A stretch of 64,000 nt of DNA from Cardiobacteriaceae bacterium. Lineage in GTDB: Bacteria > Pseudomonadota > Gammaproteobacteria > Cardiobacteriales > Cardiobacteriaceae. Location: positions 1 to 64,000 of the forward strand of contig JAUMXB010000004.1 of the NCBI GenBank assembly GCA_030529365.1. The letters run 5' to 3'. Below are positions 1 through 8,613 of the stretch, piece after piece. The notes under the pieces were generated by a model that saw only the letters and a list, made by a program, of their open reading frames with translations, did not search any database and was not told the origin of the DNA. Made by a program: the position numbers and the translations under genes. How positions within the stretch are numbered: position 1 is the first letter of the stretch; every line of letters begins with the position of its first letter.

Positions 1-169
1 GCTGTTTTGATTACATAATTCTCTGTACAAATCGTCCATGAGCTACTAATACGGCAGTTCAGAAGAGGACTGCGATGAACAATCAGTTGTCTGCTTACAG
101 CGGCTCGACTTTTGTCCATTGGGCTTCCATGAGGGAGCTGAGTATGTGTGGATCACAAGGTTAAAATGT
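1..169. other. No gene seen, left flank of IS remnant
   Basis: This is the sequence outside the left inverted repeat of the insertion-sequence remnant. I see no convincing reading frame, RNA gene or repeat here. Confidence 0.4.
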
Positions 170-1167
170 GGCGTAAGGGACAAAATGGATGCTCTGGCGG
201 TCATTTTTTCGAGAAATAGTCCTTGATAAACCGAACCTTGTTTTCCTTTTTCATCCCTTGATGGCACCTTAATTTTGCCTTCAAATCCGCAAACCTCCCT
301 TCCAGCAAATTGGTGGTATTGTGAATGCCCAAGTCGGGATAACGCTCGAAGGTAAAGAGGTGTGGCAGGTTGCGTTTCAGACTGTGGTAAGCGCTTCTTA
401 AGCGGGTATGGGTGTAACGGGATTGGTGTGTCAGCGGGTTTGTCGAGCGTTCATTCAAAAACGCTTTATGGCGCTCGTGCCATGCCCGCAAAGCAACCTC
501 AAAGCCGGTTTGCGTGCTGTTTTTCAAGGTCAGGGCAAGCGCTTTCAACTCGCGTGCCGCAAGGCTTTTGGGGTGACGGGTGAAGTGGCGCTGGATGATC
601 TGCACCTGGTGAAACTGGCACATCTGCATGGGGATGTCAGGAAAGAGTTTCGTCAATCATCGCCGCCCATCACAGCTAATGCTCTGTATGTGTGTCCCTT
701 TTTTTGCAGACTGCGTATGGCTTCAAAGTAAGGGGCATTGCTCTCATAACGCACTTCTACTACGAACAAGGCTTGTTTGCTGAGACTGTCGTACAAGGCC
801 ATGATGCCGTATTGTCGGTATCCATGAGGATATTGGCCGTTTGCACCACAGCAAAATCGGATTTGGTCTGTGCTTTTTGCAGATAACGGCTGATGGTTTT
901 GCGGCTGTATCCGTAACGTTGGGCCAGTTGTTCAGTGGTTTGTTTGCCTTGGCTGTAAAGCTTTCAAGGATGTCAGGCATTTAGCCAGTTGCCTTCCTCA
1001 AACTGCTTATGACAACTTTAGTATCGATAGTGTTGTTTGCCGTTTCTGGTGCCGTTTTTCCTGGTGTGTTTTGAGTGGCAAAAAAGGCTCAAAGTCTTTG
1101 ACCCCGCTGAAAGCCTTGCAGGATAAGGCTTGCAGCGATTTTCAGCATCCATTTTGTCCCTTACGCC
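170..1167 (-). mobile_element. Insertion sequence remnant with intact terminal inverted repeats
   Basis: The element is about 1.0 kb and is bounded by perfect 24-bp inverted repeats at 170-193 and 1144-1167. Both begin GGCGTAAGGGACAAAATGG when read inward. The single transposase frame between them, on the minus strand, ends only 7 bp inside the left repeat. The flanking bases show no target-site duplication that I can recognise. The zinc-ribbon plus DDE architecture and the phrase MCQFHQVQI recall IS1249/IS256-like elements; this family call is uncertain. The ends are intact but the transposase is dead, so the copy could move only if a relative supplied the enzyme in trans. Confidence 0.8.
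201..1152 (-). pseudogene. Degenerate DDE transposase with zinc ribbon and HTH
   Basis: Read on the minus strand, one ancestral protein can be followed through several lesions. From the ATG at 1152 (inside the inverted repeat) a zinc-ribbon-like part (CHSKHTRKNGTRNGKQHYR) runs to a TAA near 1018 where a Cys-rich segment is expected. The same frame resumes with SCHKQFEEGNWLN, meets two more TGA codons, then gives a helix-turn-helix-like stretch (TTEQLAQRYGYSRKTISRYL). A frameshift near 835 leads to YGIMALYDSLSKQALF, and a second near 660 leads to the C-terminal core with MCQFHQVQ, NTTNLLEGRF and KVRFIKDYFSKK. The enzyme would have cut and joined DNA at the element ends. It cannot be made intact as written. 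Confidence 0.85.
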
Positions 1168-1226
1168 CTTATTTTCTATTGTGATGGCTATAATAATCCG
1201 GTTTATGATTGGCTTTGGAGGGAAGA

Positions 1227-1436
1227 ATGTCTTTGTTTGAGCAATTGAGTAATGCGGACAAGGATTGCGCGTGTTGCAACAAGGTGATGGCGCAGTATTA
1301 CGATCGTTATTTGAAGGCAGGGAGCGAGGGAGTGGGGCAGTCTGCTGAAGGTAATGTAATGCCACTTTGCCATAACGTCAGGGCCTATGTGTTGACACGG
1401 AAGAAGCATTGGCGCAAAAGCGTTTGCCGGGTTTGA
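1227..1436 (+). CDS. Small hypothetical protein, 69 aa
   Basis: An ATG at 1227 is preceded by a good ribosome binding site (GGAGG at about 1216-1220), which favours this start over the upstream in-frame ATG at 1209. The protein begins MSLFEQLSNADKDCACCNKV, has a CACC cysteine cluster near residue 15 and a basic C-terminus. I do not recognise a family. It lies between the IS remnant and the fur terminator. The second half reads less like a normal protein than the first, so a frameshifted or decayed gene is possible. Confidence 0.35.
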   Translation: MSLFEQLSNADKDCACCNKVMAQYYDRYLKAGSEGVGQSAEGNVMPLCHNVRAYVLTRKKHWRKSVCRV

Positions 1437-1453
1437 GGATGAAATGCCGGCAC

Positions 1454-1483
1454 AAAAAACCGCCTTGTACAGGCGGTTTTTTT
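1454..1483. terminator. Bidirectional rho-independent terminator after fur
   Basis: The stem ACCGCCT (1459-1465) pairs with AGGCGGT (1471-1477) around a 5-nt loop. A-rich sequence lies on the left and a run of seven T on the right, so it can stop transcripts from both sides. It sits 11 bp beyond the fur stop codon (minus strand) and 18 bp beyond the small plus-strand frame. Confidence 0.85.
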
Positions 1484-1493
1484 ATGGAGATGC

Positions 1494-1916
1494 TTATTTC
1501 TTGTTGAGATCACCTTTGTACACACCGTAGAGCACGAGCGAGTGGTCTTCCAGTTCATACCCAAGTTCCTCGGCAATTTCTTTTTGGCGTTTGGCGATGA
1601 CTTCATCGTAGAACTCCACGACTTTTCCGGTTTTCACGCAGATGAGGTGGTTGTGGTGATCGCCGTTGTCGATTTCAAAGACGCTGTGGTTGCCTTCGAA
1701 GTTGTGGCGCTTCAAGATGCCGGCCTGTTCGAATTGGGTGAGTACGCGATAGACGGTGGCGAGGCCGATTTCTTCGTCGGCTTTCAGGAGGATTTTATAG
1801 ACGTCTTCTGCGGAGAGGTGGACGTCGTTTTCCGAGGTTTCGCGTTCCATGATTTCAAGGATTTTCATGCGAGGGCCGGTGACTTTCAGGCCGGCTTTCT
1901 TGATTTGTTGGCTCAT
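1494..1916 (-). CDS. fur: Ferric uptake regulator Fur
   Basis: This is a 140-aa iron-responsive repressor that binds Fur boxes as a metal-loaded dimer in the cytoplasm. An N-terminal winged helix (GLATVYRVLTQFEQAGI, residues 51-67) is followed by the metal-binding dimer domain with HHNHLIC at 87-93. After Cys93 the protein reads VKTGKVVEF, so the second cysteine of the E. coli Cys93-x2-Cys96 pair is absent; from memory Pseudomonas Fur is similar, so this is a lineage trait and not damage. The start at 1916 has GGAG seven bases upstream. A palindromic element lies between it and rpoH upstream, and a strong terminator lies downstream. I see no clear Fur box in its own leader. Confidence 0.97.
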   Translation of the reverse strand: MSQQIKKAGLKVTGPRMKILEIMERETSENDVHLSAEDVYKILLKADEEIGLATVYRVLTQFEQAGILKRHNFEGNHSVFEIDNGDHHNHLICVKTGKVVEFYDEVIAKRQKEIAEELGYELEDHSLVLYGVYKGDLNKK

Positions 1917-2020
1917 GATGGTTCTCCAGAATAATGAGGGGTCACGATATTATACAAAACAAATGACTATCGCGGCCTGGGAATGTTTTTTTGATGATGG
2001 TGATTTTTATAAAATTACTA

Positions 2021-2106
2021 AAAATAGTGATTTTTTTACCATCATTAAGCGCTTATTGTGAGAAAATTTCTCATAATAAGCGCTTGTTGGTGAGAAATTT
2101 TCTCAT
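2021..2106. repeat. Composite palindromic element, copy 1
   Basis: This copy shows the full layout: AT arm AAAAATAGTGATTTTTTTACC at the left, K box AAGCGCTT at 2047-2054, S box GAGAAAATTTCTC, second K box at 2078-2085, and a second S box ending at 2106. The K boxes start 31 bp apart. The 23 nt between them can fold into an 11-bp stem with one G-T pair, extending the pairing of the K boxes. It lies between the 3' end of rpoH and the 5' end of fur. Confidence 0.95.
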
Positions 2107-2112
2107 GCGTCT

Positions 2113-2988
2113 TCAGACAGGATCGGGGGCATCGATATGGCCGCGCAGGGTGCTCATCGCCTGCTGTTCGATCTGGCGGATGCGTTCGGCAGACACGCCG
2201 TAGCGGTCGGCAAGGCTTTGCAGGGTTTCCTTGCTGTCTTCGTTGAGCCAGCGCGCTTGCACGATTTCGCGGCTGCGGTTGTCCAAGAGGGCCAGGCCGT
2301 TTTGCAGCTGGTTTTGCAGGCGGTCGCGCGTTTCGTTCTGCTCGGTTTGCTCGGCGGGATCGACGTGTTCGTCGTGCAGCCAGGCGGAGGGCGAGAAGGG
2401 CGAATCGTCGTCGTTGTCATCGAGGTCGAAGGCGATGTCCTGGCCGTGCATGCGTTTTTCCATTTCATAGACTTCGCGCACGGGGACGTTGAGTTCTTCG
2501 GCGATGCTTTGCGCTTCGTGATCAGACAGCCAGTTGACGCCTTTTTTCAGCGAGCGCAGGTTGAAGAAGAGTTTGCGCTGTGCCTTGGTGGTGGCGATTT
2601 TCACCATGCGCCAGTTGCGGATGATGTATTCGTGGATTTCGCTTTTGATCCAGTGCACGGCAAAGGAGACAAGGCGCACGCCGTGGTGCGGCTCGAAGCG
2701 CTTGACGGCTTTCATGAGGCCGATGTTGCCTTCCTGGATGAGGTCGCCCAAGGGCAAGCCGTAGCCAGCAAAGCCGCGCGCGATGTGGACGACGAATTTC
2801 AGGTGATGAATGATGAGCGATTGCGCGGCATCGAGATCCTGATGATGGTAGAAGGCGTCAACGAGCTTTTGTTCTTCTTCGGCAGTGAGAATGGGGATTT
2901 GCCGGACTTTGGCGATGTACTGGTCGATGTCGCCGCTCGGGACGAGCTGGTTGCCCGCAACGAAGGGGACAGGGAGGGTTTGCGTCAT
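2113..2988 (-). CDS. rpoH: RNA polymerase heat-shock sigma factor RpoH (sigma-32)
   Basis: This 291-aa sigma-70-family factor directs core RNA polymerase to heat-shock promoters. Region 2 (DLIQEGNIGLMKAVKRF, residues 82-98) binds core and the -10 element. The RpoH box QRKLFFNLR at 137-145 separates sigma-32 from the housekeeping factor. The region 4 helix-turn-helix (GVSAERIRQIEQQA) is near residues 265-278. An acidic insert DLDDNDDD lies near residue 190. The gene follows ftsY by 21 bp in the same direction, reminiscent of the E. coli ftsYEX-rpoH order but without ftsEX. Confidence 0.97.
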   Translation of the reverse strand: MTQTLPVPFVAGNQLVPSGDIDQYIAKVRQIPILTAEEEQKLVDAFYHHQDLDAAQSLIIHHLKFVVHIARGFAGYGLPLGDLIQEGNIGLMKAVKRFEPHHGVRLVSFAVHWIKSEIHEYIIRNWRMVKIATTKAQRKLFFNLRSLKKGVNWLSDHEAQSIAEELNVPVREVYEMEKRMHGQDIAFDLDDNDDDSPFSPSAWLHDEHVDPAEQTEQNETRDRLQNQLQNGLALLDNRSREIVQARWLNEDSKETLQSLADRYGVSAERIRQIEQQAMSTLRGHIDAPDPV

Positions 2989-3009
2989 TGAGATGAGCCT
3001 TGCTGTGAA

Positions 3010-4377
3010 TTATTCGCCATATAGTAACGCACTGACGAAATCGTGCGCGTTAAAGGGCCGTAAATCCTCGGGCGCTTCGCCGACGCCGATGTAGCGCACC
3101 GGTAGGTGGAGGCGCTCGGTGATGGCAAAGACGATGCCGCCCTTGGCGGTGCCATCGAGTTTGGTGAGGATGATGCCGTCGAGCTGCATGGCCTGATGGA
3201 ATTGCTCGGCCTGGCGCAGGGCGTTCTGGCCGTTGCCGGCATCGATGACGAGCAGGGTTTCGTGCGGGGCGCTGGCGTCCTGTTTTTGCAATACCCGCTT
3301 GATTTTCTTGAGTTCCTCCATGAGATGGTCCTGGGTATGGAGACGGCCTGCGGTGTCAATGATGAGCACATCGATTTGCCGCGCCTTGGCGGATTCCAGC
3401 GCATCGTAGGCGACGGAGGCGGCGTCCGCGCCGGTTTTCTGGGCAATGACCGGGATATGGTGGCGCTCGCCCCAGCTTTGCAGTTGTTCGACGGCGGCAG
3501 CGCGGAAGGTGTCGCCGGCGGCGAGCATGACTTTCAGGCCCTGATTTTGGAAATGGCGCGCGAGTTTGCCGATGGTGGTGGTTTTGCCCGCGCCGTTGAT
3601 GCCGGTCATGAGCAGGACGAAAGGCTTGTGCGCCTGTACGTCGAAGGGGCGGGCATAGGGTTCGAGCAGGCTTTGCATGTGGGTTTTCACTGCCTGTTGC
3701 ACGGCTTCGACATCGTTGAGTTCCTTGCGCGCCACTTTTTGCGTGACGTCGCGGATGATTTTGTCGGTGACTTCCATGCCAACATCGGCGGTGAGAAGCT
3801 GCATTTCCAGATCGTCGATAAGATTCTGGTCGAGCGCTTTTTTGCCGAGAAAGAGATCGGCAAAGCCGCTGCGCGTTTTCGCAAGCCCCTGTTTCAGGCG
3901 CTGGAAATAGCCGGGCGCGGCAGGCTGCGCTTCCGCAGCAGGCGGAATTTCCGCGAGCACGTTGTCGGCAAGCGGCATTTCTTCTGGCTCGCTTTCGGGT
4001 GCTTGTGGGGCATCGAGCGGCGGGGCGTCATTGACGATGGCAGCAGTGGTTTCTTCGCTAACTGCGGCAGGGGGGATTTCCGCGAGCGCGTTGTCAGCAA
4101 GCGGCATTTCTTCTGGCTCGCTTTCGGGTGCTTGCGGGGTATCGAGCGGCGGGGCGTCATTGACGATAGTGGCGGTTGTTTCTTCGCTAACGGCGGCAGG
4201 CGGAATTTCCGCAAGCACGTTGTCAGCAAGCGGCATTTCCTCGGGTGCGCTTGCGGAGGTATCTGGGGCATCGAGCGGCGGGGCGTCATTCACGATGGGC
4301 AGGTTATTATCAGCGCGTTCGGCCTCGACGGCAGGAGGCGGGTCTTTCTTTTTGCGGCGCAGCCAGTCAAATACCAT
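3010..4377 (-). CDS. ftsY: Signal recognition particle receptor FtsY
   Basis: This 455-aa GTPase receives SRP-ribosome complexes at the inner membrane. I chose the ATG at 4377 (MVFDWLRRKKKD) because AAGGA lies about 8 bases upstream and the longer frame runs back into the preceding gene. Residues 1-12 are basic and membrane-contacting. Residues 28 to about 147 are an acidic, proline-rich repeat region. The NG domain follows, with P-loop GINGAGKTTTIGKL, the DTAGR motif and TKLDGTAKGG. It lies 10 bp after the phosphatase gene and 21 bp before rpoH, suggesting one operon. Confidence 0.97.
   Translation of the reverse strand: MVFDWLRRKKKDPPPAVEAERADNNLPIVNDAPPLDAPDTSASAPEEMPLADNVLAEIPPAAVSEETTATIVNDAPPLDTPQAPESEPEEMPLADNALAEIPPAAVSEETTAAIVNDAPPLDAPQAPESEPEEMPLADNVLAEIPPAAEAQPAAPGYFQRLKQGLAKTRSGFADLFLGKKALDQNLIDDLEMQLLTADVGMEVTDKIIRDVTQKVARKELNDVEAVQQAVKTHMQSLLEPYARPFDVQAHKPFVLLMTGINGAGKTTTIGKLARHFQNQGLKVMLAAGDTFRAAAVEQLQSWGERHHIPVIAQKTGADAASVAYDALESAKARQIDVLIIDTAGRLHTQDHLMEELKKIKRVLQKQDASAPHETLLVIDAGNGQNALRQAEQFHQAMQLDGIILTKLDGTAKGGIVFAITERLHLPVRYIGVGEAPEDLRPFNAHDFVSALLYGE
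3937..4296 (-). repeat. Tandem 129-bp repeat inside ftsY (43-aa units)
   Basis: Three near-identical units begin IVNDAPPLDAP and end around VSEETTA, the last one truncated. The shared DNA phrase GCGTCATT starts at 4025, 4154 and 4283, exactly 129 bp apart, so the frame is kept. The units are rich in Glu, Asp, Pro and Ala and fall in the A domain, which varies among FtsY proteins. Confidence 0.9.
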
Positions 4378-4387
4378 GAGAAGTCCT

Positions 4388-5158
4388 TTAAGCGTTGAGC
4401 AAGGCAAGTGCCTGTGCGTGAAGGGAAGGGGTGGCGGCGGCAAGAATTTCGCCGCTGCTGTCGGGATGCAGAGGATTGCCCTGCCAGTCGCTGATGATGC
4501 CCCCCGCCTGTTCGACGATGAGGACGAGCGGCATGAAGTCGTGCGCTTTCATGTCGGCTTCGATGACGAGATCGATCCAGCCGGCAGCAAGCATGGCATA
4601 GAGATAGGCGTCGCCGCCGTAGCGCGATTGCGCGCAGTGCCGGGCAAGCGCTTCGCGGCGCGCAAATTGCGCGGCGTTGAACATGTCAGGCGAGCTGCTG
4701 TAAAGGAGGGCGTCGGCAAGCGGCACGTCGCGGGTGTGCACGGCGTTGCCGTTGAAGGTGGTTTGCGTGTCGTGGGTGGCGGCAAAGCGCTCGCCGAGCG
4801 CGGGCATGTCGATGATGTTGACGAGCGGGATGCCTTCGTAACAAAGTGCGATGAGCACGGCATAGATGGGGTGCCCGGCCATGAAGCTGCGCGTGCCGTC
4901 AATGGGGTCGATGATCCAGCGCCACGGCGAATCGCCGCTTGCGCCTTCTTCTTCGCCGAGGATGGCGTGTTCGGGATAACGGGCGCGAATGAGGGCGCGC
5001 AAGTGGCGCTCGGTTTCGCGGTCGGCAAGGGTGACGGGCGAAGCGTCCGCTTTCCATTCGTGAGCAAGCGGCTTGCGAAAGTGGGCGAGCGTGATGCGGC
5101 GTGCTTCATCGGCAAGCTGTTCGGCAAAGGCGGCGAATTCGGGCGGGAGAGGGAGCAT
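4388..5158 (-). CDS. Inositol-monophosphatase-family phosphatase, HisN-like
   Basis: This is a 256-aa soluble metal-dependent phosphatase. The metal-site motifs are GEEEG (residues 68-72) and DPIDGTRSF (84-92). The GTRSF variant is typical of HisN-type histidinol-phosphate phosphatases and not of SuhB. A C-terminal motif with Asp (KAHDFMPLVLIVEQAGG) completes the active site. I start at the ATG at 5158 because the longer frame crosses the divergent promoter region. No other his genes are present, so dephosphorylation of histidinol phosphate is inferred from motif alone; another sugar or inositol phosphate is possible. Confidence 0.85.
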   Translation of the reverse strand: MLPLPPEFAAFAEQLADEARRITLAHFRKPLAHEWKADASPVTLADRETERHLRALIRARYPEHAILGEEEGASGDSPWRWIIDPIDGTRSFMAGHPIYAVLIALCYEGIPLVNIIDMPALGERFAATHDTQTTFNGNAVHTRDVPLADALLYSSSPDMFNAAQFARREALARHCAQSRYGGDAYLYAMLAAGWIDLVIEADMKAHDFMPLVLIVEQAGGIISDWQGNPLHPDSSGEILAAATPSLHAQALALLNA

Positions 5159-5240
5159 CGGCGGAGGGGTTGTGGTATAAAAGGCAGGATTATACCGCCT
5201 CTGCCCGCAAATGGCAGGGGCATAGCTAAGGAGTATCAGC

Positions 5241-5609
5241 ATGCTGGAAAAAGAACGTATTTGGATTTTGTTGTGGGCGCTGTCGGGATTGCTGTGGGTG
5301 GCGCTGGGGGCTGCAACCGGACATGAGCCGCTGCCGGAAGTGGCGGCAGTGTATTTCGAAAAGGCGCACCGCTATCACATCACCCATACCCTGGCGGCGC
5401 TTGCCGTGCTCGCATTGCCGGTGCGTGGCAAAGCTTGGGCATTTTTGCTTTGGCTTGCTGGCGTGCTGCTCTTTTCGGGAAGCCTGTATGCGATGGCGTT
5501 GCTTGGCTTGCCGTTGCGCTATGTGGTGCCGGTTGGCGGCGTGGCGTTCCTGGGCGGTTGGCTGTGGCTGGCGATTGCGGGTTTTAGACGCTGTTCAAAA
5601 AATCAATAA
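5241..5609 (+). CDS. DUF423 family membrane protein
   Basis: This 122-aa inner-membrane protein has about four hydrophobic segments. The second half (FSGSLYAMALLG, then GGVAFLGGWLWLA) matches the DUF423 signature as I know it. Its function is unknown. The ATG at 5241 has AAGGAG about eight bases upstream. It is divergent from the HisN-like gene with an 82-bp gap. Its TAA stop at 5607-5609 lies in the first bases of palindromic element copy 2. Confidence 0.85.
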   Translation: MLEKERIWILLWALSGLLWVALGAATGHEPLPEVAAVYFEKAHRYHITHTLAALAVLALPVRGKAWAFLLWLAGVLLFSGSLYAMALLGLPLRYVVPVGGVAFLGGWLWLAIAGFRRCSKNQ

Positions 5610-5693
5610 AAATAGTAATTTTTTACCATCATGAAGCGCTTTCTGTGAGAAATTTTCTCGCGATAAGCGCTTAATGGTGAGAAAATTTCTCAT
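5608..5693. repeat. Composite palindromic element, copy 2
   Basis: The AT arm AAAAATAGTAATTTTTTACC is at the left, the K boxes are at 5634-5641 and 5665-5672 (31 bp apart), and a terminal S box ends at 5693. It lies between DUF423 and the sirtuin gene. A spurious upstream ATG for the sirtuin lies inside it. Confidence 0.95.
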
Positions 5694-5721
5694 TGAGTAT
5701 TTTGCGCGGGGAGGTGCTGCG

Positions 5722-6411
5722 ATGTGCCGGATGGTGATTTTGACGGGAGCGGGGATTTCCCAGGAGTCGGGTATTCGCACGTTTCGCGCAAGCGACGGTC
5801 TCTGGGAGGATCATCGCATCGAGGATGTGGCGACGCCCGAGGCCTTTGCCCGCAATCCGGCCCTGGTGCACCGCTTTTACAACGCGCGTCGCGCCCAGCT
5901 TTTTTCCGGCAGCGTGCACGAAAATGCCGCGCATCTGGCGCTTGCCCGCTTGCAGCGCGCGTTGCCGGGGGAAGTGATGCTGGTCACGCAAAACGTCGAT
6001 GATCTGCACGAGCGCGCGGGCAGCGACGTGCTCCACATGCACGGCGAGCTGGGCAAGCTTTTTTGCCTTCATTGCGATGCGCTCCTGCAAACGCAAGGCG
6101 ACTGTTTCCCGGAAACACCTTGCCCCCATTGCGGCAAAAGCGGCGGCCTGCGCCCGGATATCGTGTGGTTCGGCGAGATGCCCTATCACATGGATTGCAT
6201 CGACCGCGCCTTGCGCGAGGCGGAGTTGTTCGTTGCGATTGGCACGTCGGGGCAGGTGTATCCGGCGGCGGGCTTCGTGCATCTTGCCAAGGCGGCAGGG
6301 GCGAAGACGGTGGAAATCAATCTCGAACGCACCGGCGCCTACTTCGACGAGGGCTATTACGGCAAGGCAACCATCGAAGTTCCGCGATTTGTCGAAGCTG
6401 TGCTAGCATAA
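5722..6411 (+). CDS. cobB: Sirtuin NAD-dependent protein deacylase
   Basis: This 229-aa Sir2-family enzyme removes acyl groups from lysines using NAD. The NAD-binding motif GAGIS is at 9-13. QNVDDLHERAG and the catalytic-His motif HMHGELG follow. A zinc module is formed by CLHC and CPHC. I start at the ATG at 5722 (MCRMVILTGAG) because GGGGAGG lies 8-14 bases upstream; the longer frame begins inside the palindromic element. It is a class III (CobB-like) sirtuin by motifs. It lies 24 bp before prc. Confidence 0.93.
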   Translation: MCRMVILTGAGISQESGIRTFRASDGLWEDHRIEDVATPEAFARNPALVHRFYNARRAQLFSGSVHENAAHLALARLQRALPGEVMLVTQNVDDLHERAGSDVLHMHGELGKLFCLHCDALLQTQGDCFPETPCPHCGKSGGLRPDIVWFGEMPYHMDCIDRALREAELFVAIGTSGQVYPAAGFVHLAKAAGAKTVEINLERTGAYFDEGYYGKATIEVPRFVEAVLA

Positions 6412-6435
6412 TTTTCTTTTTGCGAAGACGATTCT

Positions 6436-8583
6436 ATGGCTTTCCGATTCTCCGCCGCCCTGACCCTGATGCTGAGTGCCTGTAGCATGGCCAGTTCCCC
6501 GGTTGTCGAGGAATCTCCTCTTGAGGCGCAAGTTGTTGATGAAATGCCGACTTTGGTCGTAAGCGCCGAGCAGAAGCGCGCCTATCGCCTGATGGTCAAT
6601 TTGCTGCTGAACCATCATTATCACAAGCTCTCGCTTGGCCAAATCAGCGCGGATATCCATAACGATTTTCTGGATGCGCTGGATCCGGCGCGCATTTATT
6701 TCCTGCATACGGATATCGACGAATTCGAAACCTATCGCGGCAATTTGTTGAACAGCATCCAGAGCGGCGATTTGAGCGGCATCATCGCCATGTACCAGCG
6801 CTACTATGAGCGCAGCATGGCGCTGGATCGCTGGACGCTGGCGCGGCTGAAACGGCCTTTCAATTTCAACAGCCGCGATACGGTGATTCTGGATAGCTTC
6901 CGCAAGGATGCCAAACCCAGACCATGGCCGGATTCCGTTGATGATGCGCATGAAATCCAGGAAAAACGCCTGCAAGACCAGATGATCCGCCTGATGCTTG
7001 CCGGGCGCAGCGAGGAAAAGGCGCGCGAAACCCTGATCAAGCGTTACGAAAGCGCGCTCAAGCGCAACAACCAGTTCACCATGAACGACCTGTTTGATGT
7101 TTATACCAACGTTTTCACCGAGCGCTTTGATCCGCACAGCAACTATCTCTCGCCGAAAAACTCCGAGAATTTCGAGATTCACATGCGTCTGGAGCTGGAA
7201 GGGATTGGCGCGGTGCTCTCTTCCAAGGATGACAAAATCACCATTCGCGAGCTGACGCCCGGCGGCCCGGCCTTCAAGAGCGGGCAGCTCAAGATCAAGG
7301 ACCAGATCATCGGCGTTGCCCAGGGCAAGGACGGCGAAATGGTCGATATCGTTGGCTGGCGGCTGGACAAGGCCGTGGAGCAGATTCGCGGCAAAAAAGG
7401 CACGCTGGTGCGCCTGCTGGTCGAGCCGGCCAATGGCACTTCGCCGCCGCGCGAAGTGGTCATCGAGCGCGACAAGATAGCGCTGGAAGAACAGGCGGCC
7501 AGCGCGCACGTGGAAGTTTTGCAGCAAGGCGGTCGCGATTTTCGTATCGGCGTCATCAATCTGCCTTCTTTCTATCTCGATGTGACCGGAGCCACCAGCG
7601 GCAAGGCAGACTATCGCAGCACCAGCCGCGACGTGAAAAAGCTGGTGGAAGATCTGAAAGCCAAACAAGTGGACGGCATTATTCTCGACTTGCGCAACAA
7701 CGGCGGCGGTTCGCTCTATGAAGCCGTGCAAACCGTGGGGCTTTTCATCGATGAAGGGCCGGTAGTGCAGGTTTCCTATGCCAATGGCTCGGTGCGCGAT
7801 GAAACGGATGACAGCAAAGGCAAAATCTATGATGGCCCGCTCGCCGTGCTGATCAACCACGGCTCGGCGTCCGCTTCGGAAATTTTTGCCGGCGCCATTC
7901 AGGATTACGCGCGCGGCCTGATCATTGGCAACAGCTCCTATGGCAAAGGCACGGTGCAGACCGTGATGGATTTGAACCGTTTCGTGCCTGACAACCAGCC
8001 GCCGCTTGGCGAAGTGAAATTCACCATTGCCATGTTCCACCGCGTGACCGGCAGCTCCACCCAGCTGAAAGGCGTCGTGCCCGATGTGCAGCTGGCGGAA
8101 GTGATCGCGCAGGAAGAAGTGGGCGAAGTCTCGGAAAAGCATGCCTTGCCGTGGAAACAAATCCCGCCTACAAAATATAAAGCCGATGCGGAAATCAACG
8201 ATCAATGGCGGCAAATCCTGAGCGGCAAGCAGGCATTGCGCGCCCAGGAAAATCCGGTGTTCTCGCGCTATCGCAGCTATGCGGGCAAGGCCGTGGCGCG
8301 CGGCAACAATACGGAATGGTCGCTCAATCTCGAGGAAAGACGCCAGGAATTCGATAACTGGAAGGCCTACGAAGAAGAATACAAAAGTCTGCAACGCGCG
8401 GAAATTCCCGAACTGAACAGCGATGAAAAGCGGCGCAAGGATGTGGAAACTTTCAATGATTTCGTTGACGAGGATGCCGACAAGGAATCGTTTGTGCCGG
8501 ATGTCGAGCTTTACGAAGCGCTGCATATCGTTGGCGATTATCTGGAATTGATTAACCCGGTGGCAGTCAAGCCTGCCGCCTGA
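6436..8583 (+). CDS. prc: Tail-specific periplasmic protease Prc, predicted lipoprotein
   Basis: This 715-aa S41-family carboxy-terminal protease degrades or trims envelope proteins. The N-terminus ends in the lipobox LSAC with Cys at residue 16, so it is probably a lipoprotein, unlike E. coli Prc, which has an ordinary signal peptide. A PDZ domain (GIGAVLSSKDDKITIRELTP) is near residues 255-340. The protease domain has the catalytic Ser in HGSASASEIFAG and the Lys in SSYGKGTVQT. A C-terminal domain rich in charged residues follows, as in the Prc/Tsp subfamily. It is co-directional with the sirtuin and transketolase genes. Confidence 0.95.
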   Translation: MAFRFSAALTLMLSACSMASSPVVEESPLEAQVVDEMPTLVVSAEQKRAYRLMVNLLLNHHYHKLSLGQISADIHNDFLDALDPARIYFLHTDIDEFETYRGNLLNSIQSGDLSGIIAMYQRYYERSMALDRWTLARLKRPFNFNSRDTVILDSFRKDAKPRPWPDSVDDAHEIQEKRLQDQMIRLMLAGRSEEKARETLIKRYESALKRNNQFTMNDLFDVYTNVFTERFDPHSNYLSPKNSENFEIHMRLELEGIGAVLSSKDDKITIRELTPGGPAFKSGQLKIKDQIIGVAQGKDGEMVDIVGWRLDKAVEQIRGKKGTLVRLLVEPANGTSPPREVVIERDKIALEEQAASAHVEVLQQGGRDFRIGVINLPSFYLDVTGATSGKADYRSTSRDVKKLVEDLKAKQVDGIILDLRNNGGGSLYEAVQTVGLFIDEGPVVQVSYANGSVRDETDDSKGKIYDGPLAVLINHGSASASEIFAGAIQDYARGLIIGNSSYGKGTVQTVMDLNRFVPDNQPPLGEVKFTIAMFHRVTGSSTQLKGVVPDVQLAEVIAQEEVGEVSEKHALPWKQIPPTKYKADAEINDQWRQILSGKQALRAQENPVFSRYRSYAGKAVARGNNTEWSLNLEERRQEFDNWKAYEEEYKSLQRAEIPELNSDEKRRKDVETFNDFVDEDADKESFVPDVELYEALHIVGDYLELINPVAVKPAA

Positions 8584-8613
8584 CTCGTTTCAAGGCAAAG
8601 AAAAGGAAAGAGC

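Noticed and set aside
170-1167. Target-site duplication around the IS remnant
   Set aside because: The bases next to the two inverted repeats do not match over any convincing length.
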